From NCBI RefSeq assembly GCF_021018805.1, contig NW_026960608.1, positions 3,224,001 through 3,288,000 of the forward strand: a DNA stretch of 64,000 nucleotides, given 5' to 3'. How positions within the stretch are numbered: position 1 is the stretch's first letter; each line of letters starts with the position of its first letter. Position numbers and translations under genes: made by a program. Under the pieces are notes generated by a model. That model had not been told where the DNA came from. It did no database searches and saw only the letters and a list, made by a program, of their open reading frames with translations. This DNA comes from Prinia subflava (lineage: Eukaryota; Chordata; Aves; Passeriformes; Cisticolidae). Of the stretch, positions 1 to 11,477 are shown one piece after another.

Positions 1-45
1 GTCAACCCAAGAAGTCTACAGAGCCTACAAATTTAGCAGACAGAT

Positions 46-555
46 GTGACACACATTCCTGAATTCAGCCGCTTGAAATTCGTACATGCTTCTATTGATA
101 CCTTTTCAAGTGCTCTGTTTGCCTCAGCTCACACAAGAGAGACAAAGAAAGACGCCTGCCGTCATTTCGCTGCTGCCTTTGCCACCTTAAGAATTCCGCA
201 ACAAATTAAGACAGATAATAGACCCGCATATATTTCCCGTAGAGTTGCAAACTTCTTCTCATTATGGGGTATCACCCACAAAAGGAGCATAGCTCACTCA
301 CCCACAAGACAATCAATTATAGAACGAGCCCATTGCTCTCTCAAACGTCTTCTGTTACAACAAAAAGGGGGAGCCAGAGACACTCATGCTGAAAGATTAT
401 ACAAAGCCTTGTATGTTTTTAGTTTCTTAAATTGTTCAATGACAGACTTAAATCCCGTCAAATTATTCAACTTGCTACTGCTGTCAGAGCTTTTCAAAAA
501 TTTTTCTCTTCCTTTTAACCTAGTAACAAATTCAGTTTATGTTGCAAAATCGTGA
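46..555 (+). pseudogene. ERVK-like integrase fragment, 5' end outside the window
   Basis: This 169-residue frame resembles the catalytic core of a betaretrovirus-like (ERVK class) integrase, which joins viral DNA to the host chromosome. An acidic triad is visible: Asp18, Asp57 in a T-D-N context, and Glu93 in an I-I-E-R context. The last two are separated by 35 residues, the DD35E spacing of retroviral integrases. The HHCC zinc-binding domain lies upstream, outside the window or decayed, and the C-terminal part is diverged. The frame continues towards the env end and LTR found downstream, so it looks like the 3' half of one old provirus. The ATG at 46 is not a natural start, because integrase is cut from a polyprotein. 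It is most likely a non-functional relic. Confidence 0.7.
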
Positions 556-828
556 AGCCTCAGCCCTATAAGAAAGTATAAAACCTGCAAACAAATGATA
601 GTTTTGAACAGCTGAATAAACTCCTAAGAAGCTAAAGACTCCATAAATAAATTAAAAATTTAGTTAAAATAAGCTTTCTTGTATTAGACATTATATTATG
701 TATTGTTATAATTATTCCTTATATTTTACAGTGTGTTTAAACTAAAAGTAGAATCTAGATCTTGGCTAGATAACTTGTTTAGTAGCTAGAGTTTGACACC
801 CTAGCTGAAAGATTTTCTTAAGATAAGA

Positions 829-1044
829 ATGCATGTAATGATTTTAATAATAATTGTATTAGTTATGATACCTTGCTTGCTTCAATGTGTGCAGAGATTA
901 GTTAATAAAGCCATCAAGGGGGTATTCTTAGTTAATACAGAAGGGGGAGATCTGGGAATACACAAGACAGAGAGTCAAACAGACTTGATTAGCATATCTA
1001 GTTTGATAACCAAGATGCCATGGCAAGAACCAACAGAACTGTGA
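829..1044 (+). pseudogene. Putative end of a retroviral env gene (membrane anchor)
   Basis: A short frame of 71 residues begins with a strongly hydrophobic stretch (roughly residues 2-20, rich in Ile, Leu, Val and Met), followed by a basic tail. It sits directly before a polypurine tract and LTR start. That is where the transmembrane anchor and cytoplasmic tail of a retroviral envelope protein lie. No upstream env frame survives between 556 and 828. The call is from position and hydropathy, not sequence identity. Confidence 0.4.
941..950 (+). promoter_or_regulatory. Polypurine tract of the left-flank provirus
   Basis: A ten-base purine run (AAGGGGGAGA) lies two bases before a TG that starts the presumed 3' LTR. 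Such a tract primes plus-strand DNA synthesis in retroviruses. Confidence 0.55.
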
Positions 1045-2243
1045 AAATTACAGGAGATGAGATTACACCTGCTTACGGGAAGAGAGAAGATTCAATCAAC
1101 TTCTGCAAGCAAAGAGTTGTTGTAAAATGCATGAGTTTTCTGTGTGATTTTTAACCTGATTATTGTAGTAGAAATGATTAACCTGTCTGAAATAGTATAT
1201 AAGCTTTTAGAAAACCTGAGTAAAATCGAATTCTGATCACCAAATCAGTCTTCCCGTCTCTCATCAATCGCCAATAGACAGGACTGGAACTGAGCTGCCC
1301 CGTCCAGGATGGAGGGGTGGAAAACTGTGGAAGTGCCTTCTGTGTGTGCTCACCCGTCTCCCCCCCCTCCCCTCCGGGAGAAGGTGCCCAGCCATGTGGG
1401 AGTTGCCGAGCCTGGGAGTGCCTCAGCCTGCACCCTGCCGGGAGGTAAAAACTGTTAACCCTTGCTTGGCAGAAAGAAACTTTTCTTAGACATTGATTCT
1501 CATGACTGGTGGTTTTGGAGGAGAGAGGGAAGCGGCCTGGGACCGAGATGATAAAGCACGATTGGAAGGAACCCGATGGGCAAAGAATGAGAGGAGTAGC
1601 TTTTTGAGCTGGACTTTTCTTGCATAATGTCAGCCATAGACTGAACTTGAGTCTCTTTTGAACATAAACTGCATTTTGGGTGGATACAGCTGCCCTTGCT
1701 TTTGCTACAGTGACTGGCACTTGAAGAGTGGAGCGAGCAGAGAAGAGAGGGGGAGGGTGAGGTGGCGCCCTCTGCCCTCAGGGGAGACCTGCTCCTGGAA
1801 CCTCAGCCCCTGGGTAAAAAGGGGGAGAGCTCGGCATGCAAGTATCCTTAAAAGAGCCCTGTATGCAGCTTTCAGACTATGGACAGCGGTGAGAGCGCTG
1901 GACATAGGAAAAAGAGTGTCACCCTGGCAGACTTCTCCAGGCGGTGCCAGGGGTGACATGAAAACACATAAGGGGTGGACCCGTGTTTTCTGAAGAACAG
2001 TCTGTGGTGCGAGAGAGACTCCTCTCTCCCTTGCTGAATTGAAGATTGGTTTGTTTTTGAGTGGTGAAAACCCAAAGGTTTGGTCTGTGAAGAGTAATGT
2101 GTGGTGGGTGGAAACTGGGAGAAGAAATGTTCTGAGAAGCTTTTATTTCTGTCTCTGTTCTTATGTAATGTAATAAAGTTTTGGTGGTTTTTTTGTTTTC
2201 AAGATTTAAGCCTGCTCTGCTCTGTTCCTGATCACATCCCACA
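953..2243 (+). mobile_element. 3' LTR of the left-flank ERVK-like provirus
   Basis: About 1.29 kb runs from TGGGAATAC to ATCCCACA, with the TG...CA ends of an LTR. A TATA-like box (TATATAAG) is at 1196-1203 and an AATAAA signal at 2172-2177, close to the right end, giving a long R region. It lies immediately after a polypurine tract and downstream of env and integrase remnants on the same strand. I see no partner 5' LTR in the window, so the boundaries rest on internal signals only. Confidence 0.55.
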
Positions 2244-3239
2244 ATAGTTGTTAAGGAAAAAACATATACTCATGGGTGCATTAACATCTGGCCAGTGCCT
2301 ACCCATGACACTAGATAAAGGAGGCAAAACATGATGATGGACTCTGAACATTTAGGCGTCCTGAAGGCTTTGTGTCTGCCTTGGGGACAAGGAGAGCCAG
2401 TCAATGAGATGATGCGTTGTTGGGGGTTAGATTTGCCTCTTTTTCACTTCCAGATTTTTTTCCCATAAGTTGCTAAGAAACCTTAACGACAGTACTTAAC
2501 CAGAACAAAAGCAGTAGTTGAAGGACAAGGCAGCACAAGGCTACACCTATTGGTTTTGAGTCTCAGGGAGTTTCCTTCAGAGGGGAGAGATAACGACAGC
2601 TTTGGGAAAGGTAAAAGACAGAGCTGGGGGGGCAGTTGCTCACTCTTGCTTTTTGACATCGAGGAGGACAGTCAAGCTGCCCCTCGCTGCAGGAAGAGTT
2701 CACAGCCATCACTCCGTCTTGTCCTGGGAAATCTACCGTCATCAGCTCGTGTACCCAGGAATCCTGAGTTTGCTTTCTCCAGCCCTCCCCCCCCCCCCCA
2801 CCACTGTTTCTTCGGAGCTTTGAGGCTTTCCTGCTACTCTGTAGCCCTGCATTGCCCAGCCCTGCCGGGACACCCCTGCTGCTCCAGCTACCAGCACAGA
2901 GCTCCTCATCTCATCCACCAGCCCGGGACTTTCCACCGTTCCAGCTTGGCCTCTCAGAGTCCTGCAGGGGCACCGAGATCAAACTGCCCCGGGCTTTTGT
3001 GAAAGAAAGCCCTCAAGGTTCCTGGTTCTGTTTACTATTAATGCTGTAGTTGTTTGTTTGTTTGTTTGTTGTTTTGTCATATATACTAGTAAAGAACTGT
3101 TATTGCTATCCCCATACCTTTGCCTGAAAGCCCCTTTAACTTTCTAAATTAGAATAATTTGGAGGGAGGGGATTTGAATTCTCCATCTCTAGGGAGGTCC
3201 TGCCCCCTTCCTAGCAGATACCTGTCTTTCAAACCGACA
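2244..3239 (+). mobile_element. ERVK-type LTR in plus orientation; only the 3' part is certain
   Basis: From about 3080 to 3239 this segment closely matches the reverse complement of the solo LTR found in every array unit (11478-11660 in unit 1): the same ACTAGTAAAGAACTGTTATT, TTTGCCTGAAAGC and CTGTCTTTC blocks in the same order. The right end at ...ACCGACA (3239) is therefore an LTR terminus. I could not fix the left end; the stretch from 2244 has no other recognisable gene. Internal oddities are a poly-C run near 2788-2800 and a short GTTT repeat near 3052-3072. Confidence 0.55.
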
Positions 3240-3299
3240 TGCGTGAACACGTGAACAAGCAACTTAGAATCTATAACTGTAGCTTAATGTAAAAAATAA

Positions 3300-3453
3300 A
3301 TTGGCTTCTGCTTCAATCATATTGGTTGGTCATACAGATGTTCATGCTCCTGCAATTTTCCATCTTATTTTCTCTCCCCTGTCCAGCTGAGAAGTGGGAG
3401 TGATAGAGCAGATCAGTGGACATCCGGTATGTACCCAATGTCAACCCACCACA
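3300..3453 (+). mobile_element. ERVL-type LTR, 3' tail only
   Basis: The segment contains the ATCTTATTTTCTCTC...CTGTCCAGCTGAG...GGGAGTGATAGAG block and ends in CAACCCACCACA. This matches the 3' ends of the two LTRs of the ERVL provirus inside the array. The 5' two thirds of the LTR are missing, probably lost where the neighbouring LTR adjoins it. Confidence 0.6.
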
Positions 3454-4009
3454 AATGCTTTTGATGCTGCCCAGATATTGCAGGAAAAAGGTCTGAGGTG
3501 ACTCAGAATAATCTTATCTAATAGTATATTAAATTCTAATCAGTAAATTTATGTATGTAATATTTTTCATAAGTATAGCTGGATTGTCGGTCAACAGCTA
3601 TTTGCTACACTTAGTATGGTATACAACATTATTGCATTTCAGGTAAGGGATCTCTCAGCCTCGAGGGGTAATCTTGAGAGGTGTCCCTACTCGAGGAGAG
3701 ATCACTGCCATGCAGCCAGCTGCTATGGAGGGAGAGCTCAACTGACCCTGACAGCTGCACATATTAATAGCGTCAAATGGTTGACTCATAGTTTCTGCTG
3801 TGTTCATGAAGTTTTGGCTGCTTATTAACCCAGCCTCCAGCTAAAATGGTTTGTTGGATTTGGTGCTGGTTTCTCACCAGTAGCCTAACACAAGATGAAT
3901 TTGGATAGTCCTATTTGTTGATCATCTGCCTGGACCAAAGTTCAGTTAATTCAAACAGGAGGAGTGCATCCATGATGTTATAAAAGCCAATCAGATATTC
4001 CAATTTTAA
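3454..4009. other. No gene seen; probably decayed ERV interior
   Basis: All six frames are short and resemble nothing I know. The segment follows an ERVL LTR end, so it may be degraded internal ERVL sequence, but I see no diagnostic motif. Confidence 0.4.
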
Positions 4010-4680
4010 ATAATAATTTGGTTTATTAATAACAAATCAAATCACAGAATTTCGATAACCCACCAACAGCAGAGAAACTTGACAGAGTTTTCCCGGGAAA
4101 TGTCAAGGGTGAACCATGAGATACAGGGTCTGGCAGCCTGCTATCTCCCCCAACGGTTCACAAATTCGCCCGGTTTGGGGCTTGGTTTTTATACACTTTA
4201 TTCCGTCCTCGGCAATATTTCCCCATATTTCCCATTGTTTCCCCACTAACTATACAAATTCGGGAGTCTCCTCGACCAAGCAGAAAAAAGTTCTTTTTCT
4301 CAGTTCAAATGTTAATGTCCAATTTCTATAGGTCCTTATAGTTGATGAGTGGTCGGGATATTGAAGATGTGGCTTGTTGGTCCGTGAAGCTGGCACCCAA
4401 GGTGTGAGTTGCTGGTGCCAGATTATCTCCGGAGGTCCCCTCCCGGTGCTTGAGACAGCTGCAAGCTTTCCCGGAAAACTCCTTTGTTCTTTTCTGAATG
4501 GGGGCACCGGCTGTCTCAGGGTGGTCAGTTTCACCATCTGCTGCAAAATCTCTTAAAACATAAACTTTTACCTGATATCTCTTTATACAATTTTATAAAT
4601 TTCTAATTTATCATAAGAACATGAATTAACCATTCCACATTTATAACACATGACACAAGGTTTTCCCTAGCAACAACCCC
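4010..4680 (-). mobile_element. Putative LTR in minus orientation
   Basis: Read on the minus strand, the segment has an LTR-like layout: an AT-rich upstream part and a TATAAAAACC box (plus positions 4184-4193) followed by about 150 bp of GC-richer sequence. There are no coding frames. Ends are approximate and the family is not recognised. Confidence 0.4.
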
Positions 4681-5929
4681 AGAGTTCTGAAGGCAGTAGA
4701 CAAGGGCATGAGGACCCAGGGAGTGTTCTCCTCAGCCCAGCACTGAATAAACTACATACTTACTTTAAAACTCACTTCGGTTCTGAGTTTTAGAGTTTTT
4801 CCATGAGTCAGGCCTTTCAGCCTGGAGCTGCCAACGGAGGGCACAGGCTCCCCTCCCCCTGCTGGTGGAATGGCTCAGGGCCTTGAGCCGTCTCCCCCAC
4901 CCCAGCAGAGGGAAGCAGCAAGGTGGTTTACAGCTGCTAGAAACCTGATCCGGCCAGGACGGGGACACATTCTCATCCCCTCTCCCGGCTCAGGAGTCAC
5001 CGGGCCAAGGGAACTTTCCGTGAAAAGCCCGAACCAGGGCAGGCCTCGGCCGTCCTGCCCACCCCCCCCCCCCCCCCACACACCCCCCCGCAAGGAGAGA
5101 CAGCTGGGACTTCCTTTTACCTCTTTCAAGAGGAGAAAGGGCGACTTGGACTCACCTAGAATTTTATATGGGTATTCCTCAAACTGACATCTAGCTTCCT
5201 CAATGGTCCAACAAAAAGTCAATATTCAAAAATGGTCTGTGATAGGTGCTTATCAGAAAAACAATCCCCAGGACCTAACAGAAAACTACATCCACTTTAT
5301 CTAAAACCCAAACTTTGTAAACCTATAACAGGTAGGTATTTATTAAAGGCCTTAAATACATACACCTTGGGCAGTACAAAACCCTGGCAGAGGCTACACC
5401 CAAGATGGGAATTTCTCAGATGGATATAATTTTGGCCTATTTGCATATCAGAGGCTAATTGTCCCATTATAGCTTCAGGCAATTAGGTAATATTCCCATG
5501 GTTTGCTTCCTCTCTGCCCCCCCCCCCCCCCCCGATTCATTTTTGTTTCTAATTTTCAGGGCCTGAAGCAGATAATGCCCTTGGTTCCCAGGCCTGAAAG
5601 GATTATTTTGTCAGATCAAAAACTGAAGACAGCTTACAAACACTCTATATGGAGATCAGAGGTGTACACTAATGAAGTACAACATCAAAAAAAAAAAAAA
5701 AGCTAAAATTAAAGGCATCATTCCCCCCCTCCTGTTGCATTTGCCAAGAAATCCGGGCATGGACACCCCATGCTTGTGTGTAGAAGAAAGAAGACTCGTC
5801 CACCTCCTAAAGTGCCCCTACATAACAGACGAGATGCTCCTGGTTTGGAGACTGAAGAGCACATGAGTAATGGACAAGAGCCAGGACAAAGCCAACCATG
5901 CAAAGCTGACCTAACCACCTGCCCGCGTT
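4681..5929. repeat. Gene-free segment with poly-C and poly-A tracts
   Basis: No credible gene. It includes a C-rich tract (C-runs within 5060-5090), a run of 18 C (5517-5534) and a run of 15 A (5687-5701). The tracts are simple-sequence DNA; the rest is unassigned and may be old retroelement sequence. Confidence 0.5.
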
Positions 5930-6155
5930 AGAAGCCGTGGGACCAGAGAAGCACATTAAGGTATTAGTAATTGGAGATTTCCTCCTGAGAAACACCGAGA
6001 CCCCCATTTCCCACTCAGACGATTTCTCCAGAGAACTCTGCTGCCGACCAGGAGCTCGCATTCATGGTGTCACTGAGAGGCTGCTGAGGCTGGTGAACCC
6101 TAGAGATCATCATCTGCTCCTACTCTTCTCTGTAGGGTCTGATGAGGCAACTTAG
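5930..6155 (+). pseudogene. CR1 LINE ORF1 esterase-domain fragment
   Basis: The frame reads V-L-V-I-G-D-F-L-L-R then C-C-R-P-G-A-R-I, the pattern of the GDSL-type esterase domain in ORF1 of avian and reptilian CR1 LINEs. Only about 70 residues survive. The catalytic serine of the G-D-S-L motif reads Phe (residue 15 of the frame), so even this domain would be dead. It is an isolated 5'-region fragment, unlike the usual 3' fragments left by CR1 truncation. Confidence 0.6.
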
Positions 6156-6810
6156 AGCCCTCCCAGGAGTCTATTATGTCTGTAGGAGCAATGCTAAAAG
6201 GATGGGCGGCACAGGTGATGGCCTCCTCTTCTGGTGTCTGGTCTGAGGAAGTGATAGTGGAGAGTTAAAATAATAATTTCTGTTTAAGCTAACTGCGGGT
6301 AGTTGGGGGAACGTAGAAGACACATGACTTCAACTTTACACAGCTCGCCTTGGAACAAACGTCAGCTTCTGCAACCAGCTTCATACTATTGCTTTAATCA
6401 AATCAAAGTGACTCCAGCCCAGGACATAATTCAGAAGCATTGTTTTAACCAAATCAAGTATAACTCAGGGTAAAGAGTAGGTATGATTTAAGATAGTAAC
6501 TAAGAAATAGAACAACCAGTATCAAGGGGTGGAGGTTAGTTAACATATGTATAATTTGAAACTATGAAAATCACAAATAAACGCTGTATTCTTGGGCACA
6601 AGATTTGGGCATTCCATGCCCGTGTCCCATGCTCTCAAATAAAGAACCACGTATGATCTCCTTTGTGTGGTTATATGGCTTCCTACGCTAACCGAAGGGG
6701 TGCAGGGAGGAGAAGACTGACTGAATAGCTGAATGCCGGGCTGTGTAGCTGGTGCCGTACTAAAGGTTTTGGCTTCTGTGGTCATGGATCTGCTTTAAGA
6801 AGCCAGATCC
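6156..6810. other. Unassigned single-copy flank next to the array
   Basis: No gene is visible. An AATAAA at 6638-6643 suggests the R region of a further LTR, but neither end could be placed. The segment is absent from the spacers between units, so it marks unique sequence immediately left of the tandem array. Confidence 0.4.
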
Positions 6811-6876
6811 CAATGATGCAGGTCTGGGTGTTGCCAAGATGGAGTTCATTTCCCCATAGCAGCTCTCACAGTGCCG

Positions 6877-8049
6877 TGGGTCACGTGAAAAAGGGAGGCT
6901 TCCTCGACCCTTAGTGTGGGGAGATTTACTCAGTCTTTAGTGTTTAATTTGTCTGTGTTTCGGGAAAGCCGCGGCCGTTGTGCCCGACCAGTCTGTCAGC
7001 GTCCCGTTGGGGGGATCCTTCGCTGAGCAGTCGTACTGGATCAGAGGGTGGTTCGACTGACTTAGGGAAACACACCAACAGTGTAAGGGAGGCCCCTCAG
7101 CAGGTCTTCCCCTTTACCTATTGTGTTACCTGCCGCTGACGACTGGTAGCGTCCGCCAAGGATTCACGCTAGCAGTTTATGGAAGAACACTCTTTGTTAA
7201 TATAAGTTGTGACAGGTTAAGGTTCAAAGATTGTCAGTGATAGTGTCTGTCTGCAAAAATATATTTGAAGGAATATGCAGAGAAGCTCTAATCCCCAATA
7301 AAATGTTCCGCATGCATAGAGTATGATTCTTATCCAATAGGCATCTCTATGAGGGAGAAGACAGGTTCAGCCCATCAACTGATCCCAGCAGCTACGATGG
7401 AGTCGATGGAGTCTTCCCTAACTTTTCCCCATTCTCGACTTATTTTTATAGTATTTCTGTGTGTTTAGGTGGAGCTTGAGTGACTCTATTCATGCATACC
7501 TTTGTTACTGATTGGTGTAAAATTCTCTTGCTTTGCTTTTAAAGGTACAGTCAGAAAGAATATAGAGCGCATGCCCAGTGAGGGGTGGTCGCACTTTGGA
7601 GGTGGGTAACTTTGGGATGGAGGTGTGCGTTAATATTATTATTGGTCTTTAACGAAGCAAGTTCATCGAAGGAGAGAGATTTCACCACAGTTGCTGGCTC
7701 AGCAGTAAGACATCTTCCCCTATCTCCCGTGGCTGACAGGTGGTATGCGGATTATCAGCTGCAAAGTACCATCGAGTTCCCTTCCCCGCAAGGATTTCTG
7801 CAGAGCCTGGCCTTTGCTCCGCTCCACCCTCCATTCCATCCCCATTAGCAGGTGCGTGTGTATGGGGAATCATCACGGAATAGGTTTCAAGTCATGCCAA
7901 CTGCATTCCATCCAGGGAGCAGCAACTGTGATTTACCCTATAATTCCCGTACTGTTATAACGCCTGTAAGGATGTTAATATAACTCCTAAGTTTCCTCTA
8001 ATTGAATCCCCAGTTACGGGTCCACAGGGTCCCCAGTCATTTTCCCACA
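6877..8049 (-). mobile_element. Solo LTR in minus orientation inside the ERVL 5' LTR, unit 1
   Basis: The ERVL 5' LTR breaks off at ...CAGTGCCGTG and resumes at CCGTGCTTTGCATT. The 1.17 kb between is absent from the 3' LTR, which reads CAGTGCCATGCTTTGC without interruption. The insert has inverted ends near TGGG...CCCA and a directly repeated CCGTG at both junctions (6874-6878 and 8050-8054), consistent with a target duplication. No coding frame is present. The family is not recognised; strand is inferred from the terminal order and an AATAAA-poor plus strand, so it is tentative. Confidence 0.6.
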
Positions 8050-8586
8050 CCGTGCTTTGCATTGGTAGCTAGAAAGGTGTTGATAACACACCAGTGTTTT
8101 GGCTACTGCTGAGCAGTGTTGGCACAGCATCAGTGCTGTCTCTCCAACATTCTGCCCCAGCATCAGCTGGCTGGGGGTGGGCAAGATCCTAGGAGGAGTT
8201 ACAACCAGGACAGCTGACCCAAACTGGTCAGAGGGATATTCCATACCATATGATGTCAGCTCAGAAATAAAAGCGAAGTAAAGGAGGGGGAAAGGGGAGC
8301 ATTTCTTATTTACAGTGTTTGCCTTCCAGAGAAACTGGTACATGTGCGGAAGCCCTGCTTCCCAGGAAGTGTCTAGACAGTACTTGCTGATCGAAACTAG
8401 ACAATCAATTTGGTTTTTTTCCCTCTCCTTGTTCACGCACAAACATTCACTTTTGCTTTAGTAAACAACCTTATCTCAGTCTGCAAGTTGTTTTTCATCT
8501 CTCCTGTCCAGCTGGGAAGGAGGAGTGATAGAGTTGTTTGGTGAACACCTGGCATCCAGCCAAGATAAACCCACACCAGTCCTTTT

Positions 8587-8604
8587 TGGTTCCTAACGTG
8601 GGCT
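8587..8604 (+). promoter_or_regulatory. Possible primer-binding site of the ERVL element
   Basis: Just after the 5' LTR end, TGGTTCCTAACGTGGGCT agrees at about 13 of 18 positions with a tRNA-Lys type primer site as I remember it. It lies 11 bp from my estimate of the LTR end, so the LTR boundary or the call may be slightly off. Confidence 0.3.
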
Positions 8605-9258
8605 GAGACACTGGCCCTTATATATCTTGCATGGTATAGTAATAGTAGTTATTGAGTAGCAAGCTCCTGTGCGGGACATGGAGTTTGTCAGGTACGCTGC
8701 TTATCTCTTTGTTTTGTTGAGTTTGGGAACATGTTACTACAAACAGTGGCTCTGTGCTTTGCTGTGACATTGATGGCTTTGTTGTGCTAGGGGAGCTACT
8801 TTCTGGGGACAATGAGGGACTCACTCTCCCTATCTGGGACTGATGTAGATTGTTTTAGAATGCAGGCTGCCGCATTCCTTGTTCATCCTTATGTAAGCTG
8901 TTGAATACTATTTTTACTATTAACTAATACTGTTGGCACCCTATGGGGTTTGTGGAATCTGGTGTCATCCTGCTGTGAGACAAAACAAACTGTAGGTGAG
9001 GAGGTACTGAAATGTGCCCTGAAGCGGCAGCTCGCTGGATGGCAGTGCGTGTGCAAGGATTTGAGCAGGTTCCTAGAGTGGTTATGACCTCCCCTTGCCT
9101 GGGACTCTACACCTAAATAGGTAAAGAAGCCTGGCAAACTGACGCGTCACCTGATAGAAGGGTGCCTTACCTACCCTGATGAAACCCAGCAGCTTCTTGC
9201 CCTGTACGAGGGCCTGGCCTATGCCTATTGAGCCACAGTTCAGTACTGTCAGAAGAGT
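8605..9258 (+). other. Decayed leader and gag region of the ERVL element
   Basis: Between primer site and reverse transcriptase no frame above about 80 residues survives on the plus strand and no gag motif is recognisable. It is assigned by position within the provirus. Confidence 0.5.
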
Positions 9259-9954
9259 GTGGCTGAGGCAGGGACCCAAACTGCATTTGAGGACACTATG
9301 GCTGAGATAGGGACCCAAACAATAACTACAGTAATGGCCCCCAGAAGTGAGAAAGAAAAGGTGGGTGAGGAGAGCCAAGGAGCGATCAGCAAGACTCACT
9401 CACCTTTTAGTAGTGCCATGTGGCCAGTGCCAAAGTCTGATGGAGGGTGGAGGTTAACAGTAGACCATTGTGGCCTGAATGAAGTAACGCCCCCACTGAG
9501 TGCTGCTGTACTGGACATGTTAGAGCTCTAATATGAACTGGAGTCAAAGGCAGCCAGGTGGTACGCTGCACTTGGCATTGCCGATGCATTTTTCTCAATT
9601 CCTTTGACAGCAGAGTGCGGACCACAGTTTGCTTTCATGTGGCGGGGTGTCCAATACACCTGGAATCGACTGCCCCGGGGGTGGAAACACAGCCCTACCA
9701 TCTCTCATGGACTGATCCAAAGTGTACTGGAAATGGATGATGCCCCGCAACATCTACAATACGTTCATGACATCATTGTGTGGGGCAGTGAGGCAGAAGA
9801 AGTGTTTGAGAAGGGAAAAAGAATAGTTCAGAATGTTCTGATAGCTGGGTTTGCCATAAAGAAAAGCAAGGTCAAGGGACCTGCACGGGACATCCAGTTT
9901 TTGGGCGCACAAATGGTGGGGTGGCCGTCGTCGTGTGCCTATGGATGTGGTTAA
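9259..9954 (+). pseudogene. ERVL pol: reverse transcriptase remnant, unit 1
   Basis: One reading frame broken only by a TAA at 9529-9531 matches the fingers and palm of a retroviral reverse transcriptase. V-P-K-S-D-G-G-W-R-L-T-V-D lies before the stop. After it come the A-D-A-F-F-S-I-P, L-P-R-G-W and Q-Y-V-H-D-I-I-V blocks. The active-site box that should be Tyr-x-Asp-Asp reads Tyr-Val-His-Asp (9760-9771), so the enzyme would be inactive even without the stop. Codon 9564 is variable between units (C in units 1 and 2, T in 3 and 4). The frame is lost after 9954. Confidence 0.8.
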
Positions 9955-10289
9955 CAAGATAGCAACTATGTCTTCACCAGCTAAGATGATGGAAACACAG
10001 GCTTTCGTAGGCCGCCTGGGGTTCTGGAGAATGCATATTCCACGTTACAGTCAGCTTGTGAGGCCCCTCTATTGAGTGACCCAGAAGAACCATTTTGGAT
10101 GGGGCCTTGAGCAACAACAGGCCTTTGAGCAGATCAAACAGGGAAGTAGCTTTTGTGGTAGCTCTTGGGCCTGTTCAGACTGGACCAGCCCTGCAAAATA
10201 TACTCTACACTGCAGCTGGATAGCATGATCTCACTTGGAGCTTCTGGCAAAGAACATCAAGAGAAAGCCGAGGTGGACCATTAAGGTTT

Positions 10290-11477
10290 TGGAGCCGGGG
10301 TCATTGAGGATCAGAAGGCCCACTACACTCCCTCTGAAAAAGAAATATTAGCAGCATATGAGGGGGTTTGAGCATCCTCAGTTGTTGTTGGGAAAGAAGC
10401 GTGTCTCCTCTTGGCGCTGCAATTTCCTGTGCTACACTAGATGTTCAAAGGAAGCATCCTTTTGACACATCGTGCAAACAGTGCTGCGTGGAGTAAGTGG
10501 GTGGGTAGCAGCACTGATCACACAACGAGCTTGACTGGGGGAACCCAATTGCCCGAGAATCCATGAAAAAAGGCAGAGGTTTTGGAGAATTTCTTTGAAA
10601 GGTCACTCGTGCTCAAGAAGCACCACCATATAATGAGTTATCAGAAGATGAAAGAGGCCATGCTCTCTTTTCTGACGGATCCTGCCTTGTGGTAGGAAAC
10701 CATCAGAGGTGGAAAGCTGCTGTGTGGAGTCCCACACAATGAGTCGTTGAGGCCGCTGAAGGAGAAGAAAAGTGGCCTCTGCTGTATCTCTGTACTGACT
10801 CCTGGATGGTGGCTAATGCCCTATGAAGGTGGCTACAGCAATGGAAGAAGACCGATTGGCAGTGCAGGGCTAAACCCATGTGGGCTGCTGTGTTGTGGCA
10901 GGACATCACTGCACGGGTAGAAACGATGGCTCTGAAGGAACGTCCCGTAGATGCTTACATGCCCCAAAGTCGTGCCACTGAGGAACATCAGAAGAATGAA
11001 CAGCCAGCTAAGGCTGCCAAAATTGAAATAGCTCAGGTAGACTTAGACTGGGAGAAGAAGTGTGAACTCTTTACAGCCTCATGGGCCCATGAACCATGCG
11101 GGCATCTAGGAAAAAATGCAACCTACAGACGAGCTTGTGATTGAGGGGTCGGCCTGACCACGGAGGCTATCACACAGGTCACCCGTGAATGTGAAACGTG
11201 CTGCAATCAAGTGAGCCACATGAGTGAAATGTCCTTGGAATAGATGGCCAAAGTGAGTTTTAAATCTGCTGAGGCCTGGCAAATTGACTATATTGGACCA
11301 CTGCCATGAACACACCAAGGCAAGAGCTTACATGCTCATCGTGGTAGAGGCAACTACTGGTTGGCTGTAAAAATACCCTGTAAACCATGCTATTGCTCGA
11401 AACGCTGTCTTAGGCCTTAAGAGAGACATTTTGTAGTGACATGGTACCCCAGAAAGAATGGAATCAATGAGTCTCCT
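10290..11477 (+). pseudogene. ERVL pol: RNase H and 5' part of integrase, unit 1
   Basis: Frames here are short and shifted. An RNase H-like segment is suggested by S-D-G-S and C-T-D-S-W stretches around 10675-10810. The frame 10878-11144 ends with the paired-His part of the integrase zinc finger, and a C-x-x-C follows at 11190-11201. The first catalytic Asp of the integrase core lies in a W-Q-I-D-Y-I-G context at 11286-11288. Several stops and shifts interrupt the region. It ends abruptly where a solo LTR was inserted. Confidence 0.65.

Noticed and set aside
2550..3049. 150-residue Pro- and Ser-rich plus frame as a gene
   Set aside because: It contains a poly-C run and leads into an ERVK-type LTR 3' end. 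Composition explains the open frame.
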